A stretch of 64,000 nt of DNA from Kosakonia quasisacchari (lineage in GTDB: Bacteria; Pseudomonadota; Gammaproteobacteria; Enterobacterales; Enterobacteriaceae). The notes beneath the pieces were generated by a model. That model was not told where the DNA came from, ran no database searches, and saw nothing but the letters and a program-made list of their open reading frames with translations. Positions 19,278-32,433 of this stretch are shown piece after piece; the first letter of the stretch is position 1; each line of letters begins with the position of its first letter. A program made the position numbers and the translations under genes. The stretch lies in NCBI RefSeq assembly GCF_004331415.1, contig NZ_SJOP01000001.1, positions 372,001 through 436,000 of the forward strand. Reading direction: 5' to 3'.

Positions 19278-19948
19278 GTTGAACTCCTGTTCGTTAATCC
19301 CTGCAAGATAAGGTCGATATGGCAGGTGATGACTTGATAAATCTGTGTCGCTTTCTCTTCATCAAACTGCGTCCAACCGGCGCGCAACAAAATGGTTTCC
19401 CGCCCGAGGCGAAAGGCGAGGATCTGGCCGATAAGCGCATGGGTATGAATAATGGTTTGCGTATCTTTGGCGTCGCGCCCGGTGTAGGCCGCGAGCAGCG
19501 CCGTGAAATGGCTGTGCAGTGGCGCAATCACCTGGTTATGTATTAACTGGTAAGCGCGCGTGGGTGAGAGCTGCTCGCGGGAGATAAATTTGCTCAAGTT
19601 GAGCGTCTCGTCATGGGTGAGCAACACAATCATATTTTTACAGGCGCGGTGGATCAGCTCGCGAATGGCCGTTTTATCCGGCGCGGGCTGCGCGAACAGC
19701 TCTTCGGCGGCTTGTACATGGGGGCGAAAATTGTCGCTGATAAAATCGGCAATCCACTGCGCGCAGGCGAGATATAAATCCTCTTTTGAGCCAAAATAGT
19801 AAGTAATCGCGGCAATATTCTGCCCGGCTTGTGCGGCGATGTCCCGCGTGGTGGCATGCAAGCCATATTCACCAAACTGCGCCAGCGCGGCGGCAATCAG
19901 CTGGTTTCGGGCCTGTTCACCTCTGCTGGTGGTGGGTGTTGTATGCAT
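19274..19948 (-). CDS. cecR: TetR-family regulator CecR
   Basis: 224-aa repressor (YbiH), first gene of the operon with ybhGFSR. N-terminal [29 protein letters not shown] followed by [20 protein letters not shown]; the C-terminal ligand domain belongs to the CecR type. In E. coli it controls this operon and the divergent rhlE gene and affects cefoperazone and chloramphenicol sensitivity. The ATG at 19948 is 11 bp from a perfect 28-bp palindrome that is very likely its operator. Confidence 0.94.
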   Translation of the reverse strand: MHTTPTTSRGEQARNQLIAAALAQFGEYGLHATTRDIAAQAGQNIAAITYYFGSKEDLYLACAQWIADFISDNFRPHVQAAEELFAQPAPDKTAIRELIHRACKNMIVLLTHDETLNLSKFISREQLSPTRAYQLIHNQVIAPLHSHFTALLAAYTGRDAKDTQTIIHTHALIGQILAFRLGRETILLRAGWTQFDEEKATQIYQVITCHIDLILQGLTNRSST

Positions 19949-19958
19949 GGCGATTATA

Positions 19959-19986
19959 AAAGTTAATCAATCGATTGATTAACTTT
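19959..19986. promoter_or_regulatory. Perfect 28-bp palindrome, probable CecR operator
   Basis: Each half reads AAAGTTAATCAATC inward to the centre; all 14 base pairs of symmetry are perfect. It lies between the divergent cecR and rhlE genes, next to the cecR start, and its TTAATCAATCGATTGATTAA core is typical of TetR-family sites. Binding by CecR is inferred from position and from known autoregulation. Confidence 0.8.
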
Positions 19987-20183
19987 ATGGCTAAATTTTA
20001 GGCTTGTCCAGTTGGCGGTGCGTTAATATCATGCGTTCCACTCCCGGAGGGATATTTTATGCGTGCGATCACAAAAGCTGATACACTCCGCCCCTTCATG
20101 ACACTGTGGTTTTTGTCATCAATCAAATTATTATCTCCTCGAAAACTACACCTGTTCACAGGTCGGGGCGGTGTGGAGTTGTT

Positions 20184-21701
20184 ATGTCTTTTGATGCCCT
20201 TGGCCTGAATCCGGAAATCCTGCGCGCTGTTGCCGAGCAGGGTTATCTTCAGCCGACCCCTATTCAGCAGCAGGCTATCCCGGCAGTGCTGCAAGGCCGC
20301 GATCTGATGGCGAGTGCCCAGACCGGCACCGGTAAAACCGCTGGTTTTACGCTGCCGCTGTTGCAACGCCTGATCCAAAACGATCCGCACACCAAGGGCC
20401 GTCGCCCGATACGTGCGCTGATCTTAACGCCAACCCGTGAACTGGCGGCGCAGGTGGGTGAAAACGTTCAGGAATACAGCAAGTACCTGAATGTCCGCTC
20501 GCTGGTGGTATTCGGCGGCGTGAGCATTAACCCGCAGATGATGAAACTGCGCAGCGGCGTTGATATCCTGGTGGCGACGCCGGGGCGTCTGCTGGATCTG
20601 GAACACCAGAACGCGCTGAAGCTTGATAGCGTGGAAATTCTGGTGCTGGACGAAGCCGACCGCATGCTGGATATGGGCTTTATTCACGATATTCGCCGCG
20701 TGCTGGCAAAACTGCCGGCGAAGCGCCAGAACCTGCTGTTCTCCGCAACCTTCTCCGATGAGATCAAACAGCTGGCGGAAAAGCTGCTGCGTAATCCGCT
20801 GGAGATCGAAGTGGCGCGCCGCAACACCGCTTCTGAGCAGGTGACACAGCATGTACATCTCGTCGATAAAAAACGCAAGCGGGAACTGCTGTCGCAGATG
20901 ATTGGCGAGGGAAACTGGCAACAGGTGCTGGTGTTCACCCGCACAAAACACGGTGCTAATCACCTGGCGGAGCAGCTCAACAAAGACGGTATTACCAGCG
21001 CTGCGATCCACGGGAATAAGAGCCAGGGAGCGCGTACTCGCGCACTCGCGGATTTTAAATCTGGCGACATTCGTGTGCTGGTGGCGACCGACATCGCTGC
21101 GCGTGGTCTCGACATTGAAGATCTGCCGCATGTGGTGAACTACGAGCTGCCGAACGTGCCAGAAGACTACGTTCATCGTATTGGCCGTACCGGTCGCGCG
21201 GCGGCAACTGGCGAAGCGCTGTCGCTGGTGTGTGTTGATGAATATAAACTGCTGCATGATATCGAACGTTTGCTGAAAAAAGAGATCCCGCGCATTGCCC
21301 TTGAAGGTTATGAGCCGGATCCCTCCATTAAAGCCGAGCCGATTCAGAATGGTCGCGGTCAGGGCGGCGGTCGTCAGGGGGGCGGTCGCGGGCAGGGCGG
21401 TGGTGGTCGTGGTCAATCTGCGCCGCGTCGCAGTGAGGGCGAAGGGCAAAAACCACGCTCGCCGCGTCGCGCCGAAGGCGGAGCCGCGAAACCGGCAGGT
21501 GGCCGTCGTAGTGAAGGCGGAGCCGCGAAACCGGCAGATGGACGCCGTAGTGAAGGCGGAGCTGCGAAGCCAGCAGGTGGACGCCGTCTTGATGGCGGCG
21601 CCGCGAAACCTACCGGTGGGCGTCGACTCGATGGTGGCGCTGCTCCGGCAGGCAACCCGTCTCGCCGTCGTCGCCCGCGTAAGCCTTCCTCCGCTGAGTA
21701 A
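20184..21701 (+). CDS. rhlE: DEAD-box RNA helicase RhlE with extended repeat tail
   Basis: 505-aa ATP-dependent RNA helicase involved in ribosome assembly and RNA turnover. Q motif and AQTGTGKT Walker [38 protein letters not shown] and [13 protein letters not shown] are all intact. After residue ~390 a basic, glycine-rich RGG-type tail follows, ending in 13-residue repeats (positions 21465-21653). The tail makes it about 50 residues longer than E. coli RhlE. The start at 20184 ([13 protein letters not shown]) follows TGGAG; earlier in-frame starts add unlike residues. The stop is directly followed by the stop of the convergent esterase. Confidence 0.95.
   Translation: MSFDALGLNPEILRAVAEQGYLQPTPIQQQAIPAVLQGRDLMASAQTGTGKTAGFTLPLLQRLIQNDPHTKGRRPIRALILTPTRELAAQVGENVQEYSKYLNVRSLVVFGGVSINPQMMKLRSGVDILVATPGRLLDLEHQNALKLDSVEILVLDEADRMLDMGFIHDIRRVLAKLPAKRQNLLFSATFSDEIKQLAEKLLRNPLEIEVARRNTASEQVTQHVHLVDKKRKRELLSQMIGEGNWQQVLVFTRTKHGANHLAEQLNKDGITSAAIHGNKSQGARTRALADFKSGDIRVLVATDIAARGLDIEDLPHVVNYELPNVPEDYVHRIGRTGRAAATGEALSLVCVDEYKLLHDIERLLKKEIPRIALEGYEPDPSIKAEPIQNGRGQGGGRQGGGRGQGGGGRGQSAPRRSEGEGQKPRSPRRAEGGAAKPAGGRRSEGGAAKPADGRRSEGGAAKPAGGRRLDGGAAKPTGGRRLDGGAAPAGNPSRRRRPRKPSSAE
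21465..21653 (+). repeat. 39-bp tandem repeat in the RhlE tail
   Basis: Four full units and one partial unit, in frame, each encoding 13 residues of the form RR(S/A/L)(E/D)GGAAKPAGG. Units start at 21465, 21504, 21543, 21582 and 21621. Units 1-3 are almost identical at DNA level, which suggests recent expansion by slippage or unequal recombination; units 4-5 have diverged. Confidence 0.9.
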
Positions 21702-22655
21702 TTAGCGGTTAAAACGCGCCAGCCAGTTCTGGCGCGTCTCTCTGGCCCGCTGTGCGATGCTCGCCTGCGGGTCGGAATGAAAGCCGTGGTACGCACCCGG
21801 CCAGACATTCAGCTCCACCTCGACTCCCGCACGCATTAACCGCTGCGCATACGCCATATCTTCATCAAGAAACAGATCCAGTGTGCCAACGCCAATCCAG
21901 GTCGGCGGTAGCCCAGCCAGGTTGTCGGCACGCGCGGGTGCAGCATACGGCGATACGTCAACGCTACCGGGTTTGCAGCCAAGCAGCGCGCGCCAGCCAA
22001 AATCGTTGTTTTCCCGCGTCCAGATAAATTCGCCCGTCACCGGGTTTCGTTCAGCCTCGACGACCGTACGATCATCGAGCATCGGGAACATCAGGTTCTG
22101 AAACGCCAGTGTCGGCCCACCGCGATCGCGCGCCAGCAGCGCCAGAGCGGCGGCAACGCCCGCGCCTGCGCTGTCGCCCATCAGGCCAATATTATTTGCA
22201 TCAACCCCTAATTGCGCCGCGTTTTCCACCATCCACACTAGCGCGGCATAGCAGTCATAGAGCGAACCAGGAAAGCGGGTTTCTGGCGACAGGCGATAAT
22301 CGACAGAGACGACTACGCAGTCATGTTGCGCGGCTGTCGGGCGGGTAAGCGACAAAGATTGCTCCGGGCTACCAAACAGATGGCCGCCGCCGTGTATATG
22401 CAAAATCCCCATCCGGTTGGCACGCCGTGTCGTTGGGGTGATAACACGCACACGCACGGCAGGCTCACCACCGGCAACCGCAATGTGCTGTTCATGCATC
22501 ACCAGCGTCAGTCCATCATCGATGTGCATGGCTTGTAGTGCGGCTTGCTGGCGCTGCGCGCGTATTGCAGGGAGTGCGTCGGCTTTCAGCGTGGAAGGTG
22601 TCCAGGATTGCAGGGCGGGGCGAAGCTCGGGGTCAACCAAATGCCATGTACTCAT
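21702..22655 (-). CDS. Alpha/beta-hydrolase, hormone-sensitive-lipase (HSL) type esterase
   Basis: 317-aa cytosolic carboxylester hydrolase. Oxyanion-hole motif HIHGGGHLFGS (HGGG at 88-91), nucleophile elbow GDSAGAG (Ser162), probable catalytic Asp260 in GTLDLFLDED and His290 in AYHGFH. These are the marks of family IV bacterial esterases. Not part of this region in E. coli as I recall. It lies downstream of the two GH1 genes but after a hairpin, so it may be transcribed separately or by read-through. A role in deacylating acylated glycosides is possible but not shown. Its stop touches the rhlE stop. Confidence 0.88.
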   Translation of the reverse strand: MSTWHLVDPELRPALQSWTPSTLKADALPAIRAQRQQAALQAMHIDDGLTLVMHEQHIAVAGGEPAVRVRVITPTTRRANRMGILHIHGGGHLFGSPEQSLSLTRPTAAQHDCVVVSVDYRLSPETRFPGSLYDCYAALVWMVENAAQLGVDANNIGLMGDSAGAGVAAALALLARDRGGPTLAFQNLMFPMLDDRTVVEAERNPVTGEFIWTRENNDFGWRALLGCKPGSVDVSPYAAPARADNLAGLPPTWIGVGTLDLFLDEDMAYAQRLMRAGVEVELNVWPGAYHGFHSDPQASIAQRARETRQNWLARFNR

Positions 22656-22688
22656 GCGTGAACCTTTATCATCAACAGGCCAAAGTAA

Positions 22689-22710
22689 GGGAAGCGCCGT
22701 AGCGCTTCCC
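22689..22710 (-). terminator. Terminator hairpin after the second GH1 gene
   Basis: Perfect 9-bp stem GGGAAGCGC / GCGCTTCCC with a 4-nt loop, 11 bp after the GH1 stop at 22721 and 34 bp before the esterase start. The T-rich tract after the stem on the - strand (TTACTTT) is modest, so partial read-through into the esterase is possible. Confidence 0.75.
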
Positions 22711-22720
22711 GCTTTTAACC

Positions 22721-27444
<4,724 letters not shown>

Positions 27445-27460
27445 GGTCATTCCTCCAGAC

Positions 27461-27483
27461 TGACACCTGCGGTGCAGGTGTCA
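27461..27483 (-). other. Strong hairpin in the leader of the PTS gene
   Basis: Perfect 10-bp stem TGACACCTGC / GCAGGTGTCA with a 3-nt loop, just upstream of the ribosome site. It lacks a T run, so it is not a standard terminator; it could stabilise the 3' part of a processed mRNA or form an attenuator with the RAT-like element at 27522. Confidence 0.55.
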
Positions 27484-27521
27484 TAACAATTACCGGTTAT
27501 CCACCGGCGCTTTGTTCTTCT

Positions 27522-27552
27522 GGGGTTTGCCTGATTTAACAGTAACAAGCCT
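27522..27552 (-). promoter_or_regulatory. RAT-like antiterminator site upstream of the PTS gene
   Basis: Read on the - strand the RNA has GGCTTGTTACTG, a short loop, then CAGGCAAACCCC, matching the ribonucleic antiterminator target of BglG-family proteins. Unlike the first RAT of the operon, no overlapping stem with a T run is evident downstream. Confidence 0.7.
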
Positions 27553-27570
27553 GGAAAGAATTCATACACT

Positions 27571-27720
27571 TCATACTTCAAACCACAGGAGGGCTGGCTT
27601 TTGCCCGGCTCATCCATGCGCCGTGTTCAAATCGGCGCCCTGCCAATTTGTCGCTCACCCCGTCACTTACTTTTGTAAACTCCGGGGATTTACGGCGCTG
27701 CCACGTTCCTGTGATTCACA
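27571..27720. repeat. ERIC-like element inside the bgl operon
   Basis: TCATACTTCAAACC at one end and the core TCGCTCACCCCGTCACTTAC, then TTGTAAACTCCGGGGATTTAC, match the ERIC (enterobacterial repetitive intergenic consensus) core. The element is longer than the ~127-bp consensus because of extra sequence between the left arm and the core, as known for some ERIC variants. It lies between the antiterminator gene and the PTS gene and would be transcribed. Confidence 0.8.
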
Positions 27721-27747
27721 CTCTCTGTACCTGACTAACAACCGTGA

Positions 27748-28587
27748 TTACGGCTCTGCCCGCTGTACCACGTTTTCGATATGCACGGTCAGATAAAGTT
27801 TTTCCGAATTGCTCATCGTGTGGTGATAATTCTTGCCGACAAATTCGTTAATCGCGTCAACGCATTTCAGGGTGGTTTGATAACGACGCTGCACCATGGC
27901 AAATAACTCTTCGTCGTCATTATTTAACACCACACCATCAATCACCCGTTGAGCGAAAAACTTTAAATGGGTAATGAAACGCTGGTAATTCAGACTGTGC
28001 TCGTCGAGCGGCAGGGTGAAAAAGTATTTAACGATATTCTGTAACTGATAAATAAGCCGTGTAATTTTTGTGGTTTTACCCATCGTATCATTCAGCCCGG
28101 CATTCACTATATGCAACGCGATACTACAGGCTTCACTGTCGGGTAATAATGTGCCGGTACGCGCAACAATCATGCCGATCGCCTGGCGGCCAATGGCGTA
28201 CTCTTCGGTGTAGAAATGGCGCACTTCCCACTCTAACGGATTGGGTAAAACTTCATTTTTTTCTATACGTTGTAGCGCGAAGTGCAAGTGATCGGCCAGC
28301 GTAACGTACAGACCTTCGCTTAATTTATGCGAAAGCGTGGAGCGCGCCAGCGCAACAATATCGGCGGTGAGTTGCACTATTTCCACCGGCACTTCGCTAA
28401 CCAGATCTTTAAAACGTGCGGAGACTTGAGAGTCCTGCAAATGGAATATTTTCTCGATGGCTTGCGCATCGACGCGTGCGCCGCTTTGAGTATTAAACCC
28501 TAAGCCGCGCCCGGTCAGAATAACCTCAAGGCCATGCTCATCAATGGCGCTGACAACGTTATTATTTAATATTTGTTTGACCAGCAT
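27748..28587 (-). CDS. BglG/LicT-family transcription antiterminator
   Basis: 279-aa RNA-binding protein. The N-terminal CAT RNA-binding domain reads MLVKQILNNNVVSAIDEHGLEVILTGRGLGF. Two PTS regulation domains follow, with conserved histidines in ADHLHFAL, IALHIVNA and VHIENV-type segments. When substrate is present it should bind the RAT RNAs at 28665-28691 and 27522-27552 and prevent termination. The start at 28587 follows GCAGGAG; in-frame codons further upstream would translate through the RAT and terminator RNA, so they are rejected. First gene of the operon. Confidence 0.93.
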   Translation of the reverse strand: MLVKQILNNNVVSAIDEHGLEVILTGRGLGFNTQSGARVDAQAIEKIFHLQDSQVSARFKDLVSEVPVEIVQLTADIVALARSTLSHKLSEGLYVTLADHLHFALQRIEKNEVLPNPLEWEVRHFYTEEYAIGRQAIGMIVARTGTLLPDSEACSIALHIVNAGLNDTMGKTTKITRLIYQLQNIVKYFFTLPLDEHSLNYQRFITHLKFFAQRVIDGVVLNNDDEELFAMVQRRYQTTLKCVDAINEFVGKNYHHTMSNSEKLYLTVHIENVVQRAEP

Positions 28588-28600
28588 CGCCAACTCCTGC

Positions 28601-28675
28601 AAACAAAAACGGGCAAAACGTAAATACAGCAGCGAGCGGATGTCGCCCTCTTTCTCTGCATTTAGGTTTTGCCCG
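28601..28675 (-). terminator. Conditional terminator in the leader of the antiterminator gene
   Basis: On the - strand the arms CGGGCAAAAC and GTTTTGCCCG pair perfectly over 10 bp and are followed by TTTTTGTTT. The 5' arm is also the 3' part of the RAT at 28665-28691, which is the canonical mutually exclusive arrangement of BglG/LicT control. It ends just before the ribosome site of the gene. The rest of the 331-bp gap to dinG holds the promoter region, with no gene recognised. Confidence 0.9.
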
Positions 28676-28691
28676 ATATTCGGTAACAAGC
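28665..28691 (-). promoter_or_regulatory. RAT (ribonucleic antiterminator) of the bgl operon leader
   Basis: RNA sequence GCTTGTTACCGAATATC continuing GGGCAAAACC, a good match to the BglG/LicT target. Overlaps the left arm of the terminator at 28601-28675, so binding of the antiterminator would block terminator folding. Confidence 0.85.
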
Positions 28692-28884
28692 GTAATGCAG
28701 GTAAAAACTAGCATTGCCTGAATAAATGATCAACGCGCCCTGAAGGGCAATGGCGAATGGATCTGCCAATTTGTGATCGGCGTTGTGAAAAATATCCTGT
28801 ATCCGATCAGTGACGCGTGGGATATGCGGACGTGCTTCCAGCCAGGCAAAAAGGGTTATCCTACGGGCGCTAAAAATGCCACAA

Positions 28885-28904
28885 TAGTGTCTGTTTATAC
28901 AGTA
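28885..28904 (+). promoter_or_regulatory. LexA box of dinG
   Basis: TAGTGTCTGTTTATACAGTA fits the SOS box pattern taCTG-N10-CAGta with one change in the left CTG. It is 15 bp before the dinG start, and the E. coli dinG box has the same right half. SOS induction is expected. Confidence 0.8.
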
Positions 28905-28918
28905 TTTCAGGTTTCCTC

Positions 28919-31072
28919 ATGGCCCTTACCGCCGCGCTAAAAGCGCAGATTGCCGCCTGGTATAAGGCGTTGCAACAACAGATCCCGGACTTTATTCCCC
29001 GCGCGCCGCAGCGGCAGATGATTGCTGACGTGGCGAAAACGCTGGCGGGGGATGAAGGGCGTCATCTGGCGATTGAAGCGCCGACCGGCGTGGGGAAAAC
29101 GCTCTCCTATCTCATTCCGGGCATCGCCATCGCGCGTGAAGAGCAAAAAACGCTGGTAGTTAGCACGGCTAACGTGGCGTTGCAGGATCAGATCTTCAGT
29201 AAAGATCTGCCGCTGCTGCGCAAAATTATCCCCGATTTACGCTTTACCGCCGCGTTTGGCCGTGGGCGCTATGTCTGCCCGCGCAACCTGGCGGCGCTGG
29301 CAAGCAGCGAGCCGAACCAGCAGGACCTGCTGGCATTTCTGGACGATGAGCTGACGCCTGGCAACCAGGAGGAGCAGAAGCGGTGTGCGGCGCTGAAAGC
29401 GGACCTCGACAGCTATAAGTGGGATGGCCTGCGCGATCACACCGATAAGGCGATCACCGATGATTTGTGGCGACGTCTCAGTACCGATAAAGCCAGTTGC
29501 CTGAACCGTAACTGCCACTACTACCGCGAGTGTCCCTTTTTTGTCGCGCGCCGCGAAATTCAGGAAGCTGAAGTCGTGGTCGCCAACCACGCGCTGGTGA
29601 TGGCGGCGATGGAGAGCGAAGCGGTGCTACCGGAGCCAAAAAACCTGCTGCTGGTGCTGGATGAAGGCCACCATCTACCGGATGTGGCGCGTGATGCGCT
29701 GGAGATGACGGCGGAAATCACCGCACCCTGGTATCAGCTCCAGCTCGATCTGTTCACCAAACTGGTGGCGACCTGCCTTGAGCAGTTTCGCCCGAAAACG
29801 CTGCCGCCGCTGGCGACACCGGAGCGGCTCAACGCCCATTGTGAGGAGCTTTACGCACTTATCGCTTCTCTTAACAACATTCTCAATCTTTACCTTCCGG
29901 CGGGCCAGGAGGCGGAATATCGCTTTGCGATGGGCGAGCTGCCAAATGAAGTGATGGAGATTTGCCAGCGGCTGGCAAAACTGACGGAGATGCTGCGTGG
30001 GCTGGCAGAACTGTTCCTGAATGATTTAAGCGAGAAGACCGGTAGCCACGACATTGTGCGTTTGCACCGGGTCATTTTGCAGATGAACCGCGCGCTGGGC
30101 ATGTTTGAAAGCCAGAGCAAACTCTGGCGGCTGGCCTCGATGGCGCAGGCGTCTGGTGCGCCGGTGACCAAATGGACCACTCGCGAGGCGCGTGACGGGC
30201 AGTTGCATCTGCTGTTCCACTGTGTGGGGATTCGCGTGAGCGATCAGCTGGAAAAGCTGCTCTGGCGCAGCGTTCCGCACATCGTGGTGACCTCGGCGAC
30301 GTTACGTTCGCTGAACAGTTTCAATCGTCTGCAAGAGATGAGCGGTTTAAAAGAGAAAGCCGGGGATCGCTTTGTCACGCTTGGTTCGCCGTTCAACCAT
30401 GTTGAGCAGGGAAAAATTGTTATTCCGCAGATGCGTTATGAGCCGCTGATGGAAAACGAAGAGCAGCACATTGCGGAAATGGCGACCTGGTTTCGCGAGC
30501 AGGTTGAGAGTAAAGCACACCCTGGGATGCTGGTGCTGTTCGCTAGCCAGCGTGCGATGCAGCTGTTTTTAACCTATGTCGCAGACTTGCGTTTATTGCT
30601 GCTGGTGCAGGGCGATCAGCCGCGTTATCGACTGGTGGAACTGCACCGTAAACGTATCGATAACGGCGAGCGCAGCGTGTTGGTCGGCTTGCAGTCATTC
30701 GCTGAAGGGTTGGATCTCAAAGGCGATTACCTGACGCAGGTTCATATCCATAAAATTGCCTTTCCGCCTATCGACAGCCCGGTGGTGATCACTGAAGGCG
30801 AGTGGCTGAAAAGCCTGAATCGTTATCCTTTTGAAGTGCAGAGCCTGCCCAGCGCGTCGTTTAACCTTATTCAGCAAGTGGGGCGGCTTATTCGTAGCCA
30901 CAGTTGCCGTGGAGAAGTGGTTATTTACGATAAACGGCTGCTGACCAAAAGCTACGGTAAACGCCTGCTTGATGCGCTACCTGTGTTTCCTATTTCACAA
31001 CCGGTGATGCCGGACGTTATAGTGAAGAAACCCGTGAAAAAACCAGAACAGAAGCGTCGCAAACGCCGTTAA
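28919..31072 (+). CDS. dinG: ATP-dependent DNA helicase DinG
   Basis: 717-aa XPD-like 5'-3' helicase that resolves R-loops and other structures during replication-transcription conflicts. Walker A APTGVGKT (Lys60), iron-sulfur cysteines Cys120, Cys194, Cys199 and Cys205, the DEGHH variant of the DEAH box, VTSATL, and C-terminal FAEGLDLKGD and QQVGRLIR motifs. Length equals that of E. coli DinG. A LexA box lies in its promoter. Twenty-five bases separate it from ybiB, so the two are probably one SOS-linked operon. Confidence 0.97.
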   Translation: MALTAALKAQIAAWYKALQQQIPDFIPRAPQRQMIADVAKTLAGDEGRHLAIEAPTGVGKTLSYLIPGIAIAREEQKTLVVSTANVALQDQIFSKDLPLLRKIIPDLRFTAAFGRGRYVCPRNLAALASSEPNQQDLLAFLDDELTPGNQEEQKRCAALKADLDSYKWDGLRDHTDKAITDDLWRRLSTDKASCLNRNCHYYRECPFFVARREIQEAEVVVANHALVMAAMESEAVLPEPKNLLLVLDEGHHLPDVARDALEMTAEITAPWYQLQLDLFTKLVATCLEQFRPKTLPPLATPERLNAHCEELYALIASLNNILNLYLPAGQEAEYRFAMGELPNEVMEICQRLAKLTEMLRGLAELFLNDLSEKTGSHDIVRLHRVILQMNRALGMFESQSKLWRLASMAQASGAPVTKWTTREARDGQLHLLFHCVGIRVSDQLEKLLWRSVPHIVVTSATLRSLNSFNRLQEMSGLKEKAGDRFVTLGSPFNHVEQGKIVIPQMRYEPLMENEEQHIAEMATWFREQVESKAHPGMLVLFASQRAMQLFLTYVADLRLLLLVQGDQPRYRLVELHRKRIDNGERSVLVGLQSFAEGLDLKGDYLTQVHIHKIAFPPIDSPVVITEGEWLKSLNRYPFEVQSLPSASFNLIQQVGRLIRSHSCRGEVVIYDKRLLTKSYGKRLLDALPVFPISQPVMPDVIVKKPVKKPEQKRRKRR

Positions 31073-31097
31073 CGATGTGAGCCCGCAAGGAGTCGCT

Positions 31098-32060
31098 ATG
31101 GATTACCGCAAAATCATTAAAGAAATTGGTCGTGGGAAAAACCACGCCCGCGACCTCGATTTCGACACTGCTCGTGGTCTGTATACGCAGATGCTGAAGG
31201 GGGAAGTGCCGGATCTGGAGATGGGCGGCATTTTGATTGCTCTGCGTATTAAAGGGGAAGGGGAAGCGGAAATGCTCGGCTTTTACGAGGCGATGCAGCA
31301 ACACACCCTGAAACTGACGCCGCCGGTAGCTAAGCCGATGCCGATTGTCATTCCCAGCTATAACGGCGCGCGTAAGCAGGCGAACCTGACGCCGCTGCTG
31401 GCGATTTTGCTCAACAAACTCGGTTTTCCGGTCGTGGTGCATGGCGTCACTGAAGATCCGACACGCGTCGTAACGGAGAGCATTTTCAAACTGCTGGGAA
31501 TTGATGCCACGCTGCACGCAGGCCAGGCGCAGGCGAAGCTGGAGGGACATCACCCGGTCTATATTCCTGTGAGTGCACTCTGTCCACCGCTGGAAAAACA
31601 GCTGGCGATGCGCTGGCGGATGGGCGTGCGCAACAGCGCGCACACGCTGGCAAAGTTGGCAACGCCCTTTGAAAAAGACGACGCGCTGCGTTTGTCCAGC
31701 GTTTCGCACCCGGAGTACATCACTCGGGTGGGGAAATTCTTTGCCGATATTGGCGGACGCGGCCTGTTGATGCATGGCACGGAAGGGGAAGTTTATGCTA
31801 ACCCGCAACGATGCCCGCAAATCAACCTGATTGATGCGCAGGGTGAGCGCGTACTTTATGCGCGTGACGATGCTGCACCCGCGGCAAGTGACGGAGCTGC
31901 GAAAGACGCGGAAAGTACAGCGCGCTGGACAGAACGCTGCCTTGCGGGAAGTGAAGCGGTGCCGGAGTCGCTCAAAATTCAGCTCGCCTGCTGTCTGGTG
32001 GCGACGGGGGAAGTGGTCACGCTGGAAGAGGGGCTGGCGCGGGTTGCGCAGAGTTTCTGA
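31098..32060 (+). CDS. ybiB: TrpD2-like nucleic-acid-binding protein YbiB
   Basis: 320-aa protein with the anthranilate-phosphoribosyltransferase fold. E. coli YbiB (TrpD2) lacks that activity and binds DNA and RNA without sequence specificity. MDYRKIIKEIGRGKNHARDL start, IVIPSYNGARKQANLTPLLA glycine-poor loop and basic surface segments are conserved. The ATG at 31098 follows AAGGAG; an earlier GTG would add seven residues. Its place after LexA-controlled dinG points to a DNA-damage role. Confidence 0.93.
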   Translation: MDYRKIIKEIGRGKNHARDLDFDTARGLYTQMLKGEVPDLEMGGILIALRIKGEGEAEMLGFYEAMQQHTLKLTPPVAKPMPIVIPSYNGARKQANLTPLLAILLNKLGFPVVVHGVTEDPTRVVTESIFKLLGIDATLHAGQAQAKLEGHHPVYIPVSALCPPLEKQLAMRWRMGVRNSAHTLAKLATPFEKDDALRLSSVSHPEYITRVGKFFADIGGRGLLMHGTEGEVYANPQRCPQINLIDAQGERVLYARDDAAPAASDGAAKDAESTARWTERCLAGSEAVPESLKIQLACCLVATGEVVTLEEGLARVAQSF

Positions 32061-32061
32061 C

Positions 32062-32097
32062 AAAAAAAGCCCGTCACATCTCTGGACGGGCAAAAAA
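32062..32097 (-). terminator. Terminator between ybiB and ybiJ
   Basis: Stem GCCCGTC / GACGGGC with A-rich flanks on both sides, so T runs follow the stem in either direction. It can end both the dinG-ybiB transcript and the leftward ybiJ transcript. Confidence 0.85.
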
Positions 32098-32172
32098 GGG
32101 TAACAACAGGGTTAATGAGGGTGGAGCACCTGGCAGAGGGTTAATTTGCCAGGGGTAAAACACGGGTTTCGG

Positions 32173-32433
32173 TTATTTGTAGATAACCGCAGTGCCGCTC
32201 AGTTTGTTATTGCCTGTAGCGGAAGTCATGCTGTAGCCCGTTGCGCCAGCGGCTTGTGCTTTCTCTGCCAGTTTGGCTTCCAGCCCGTCCAGCGTGGTCG
32301 CGCCTTCAGCGGAAACAACACCGATTTTATTCAGATTCTCTGCCTGAGCAGCGGTGACTGATTGTGCCGCGAAGGCACCGAAAGAGAGGGTGGACAGCGC
32401 GATAGCAGCAACAGCATATTTGATGGTTTTCAT
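32173..32433 (-). CDS. ybiJ: DUF1471 (YhcN/BhsA family) periplasmic protein YbiJ
   Basis: 86-aa secreted protein: signal peptide MKTIKYAVAAIALSTLSFGA with cleavage near AFA-AQ, then a single DUF1471 domain ending GTAVIYK. Members include BhsA and McbA, linked to stress and biofilm. The start at 32433 gives the E. coli length and a normal signal peptide; an upstream in-frame ATG would bury it. Monocistronic. Confidence 0.92.
   Translation of the reverse strand: MKTIKYAVAAIALSTLSFGAFAAQSVTAAQAENLNKIGVVSAEGATTLDGLEAKLAEKAQAAGATGYSMTSATGNNKLSGTAVIYK

Noticed and set aside
20424..21449. 341-codon open frame antisense to rhlE
   Set aside because: Lies wholly opposite a well-conserved helicase gene; composition (many His, Arg, Gln) is typical of antisense shadow frames and no family is recognisable.
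27461..27483. Rho-independent terminator upstream of the PTS gene
   Set aside because: The stem is strong but no T run follows on the transcribed strand; kept only as a hairpin of unknown role.
28588..28689. N-terminal extension of the antiterminator
   Set aside because: The extra codons coincide with the RAT and terminator stem; the family start MLVKQIL at 28587 has a good ribosome site.
28763..28790. CRP site upstream of the bgl operon (TTTGTGATCGGCGTTGTGAA)
   Set aside because: The two TGTGA-like halves are direct rather than inverted repeats, unlike a CRP site.
31017..32093. 358-codon open frame antisense to ybiB
   Set aside because: Covers conserved ybiB and the terminator after it; shadow-type composition.
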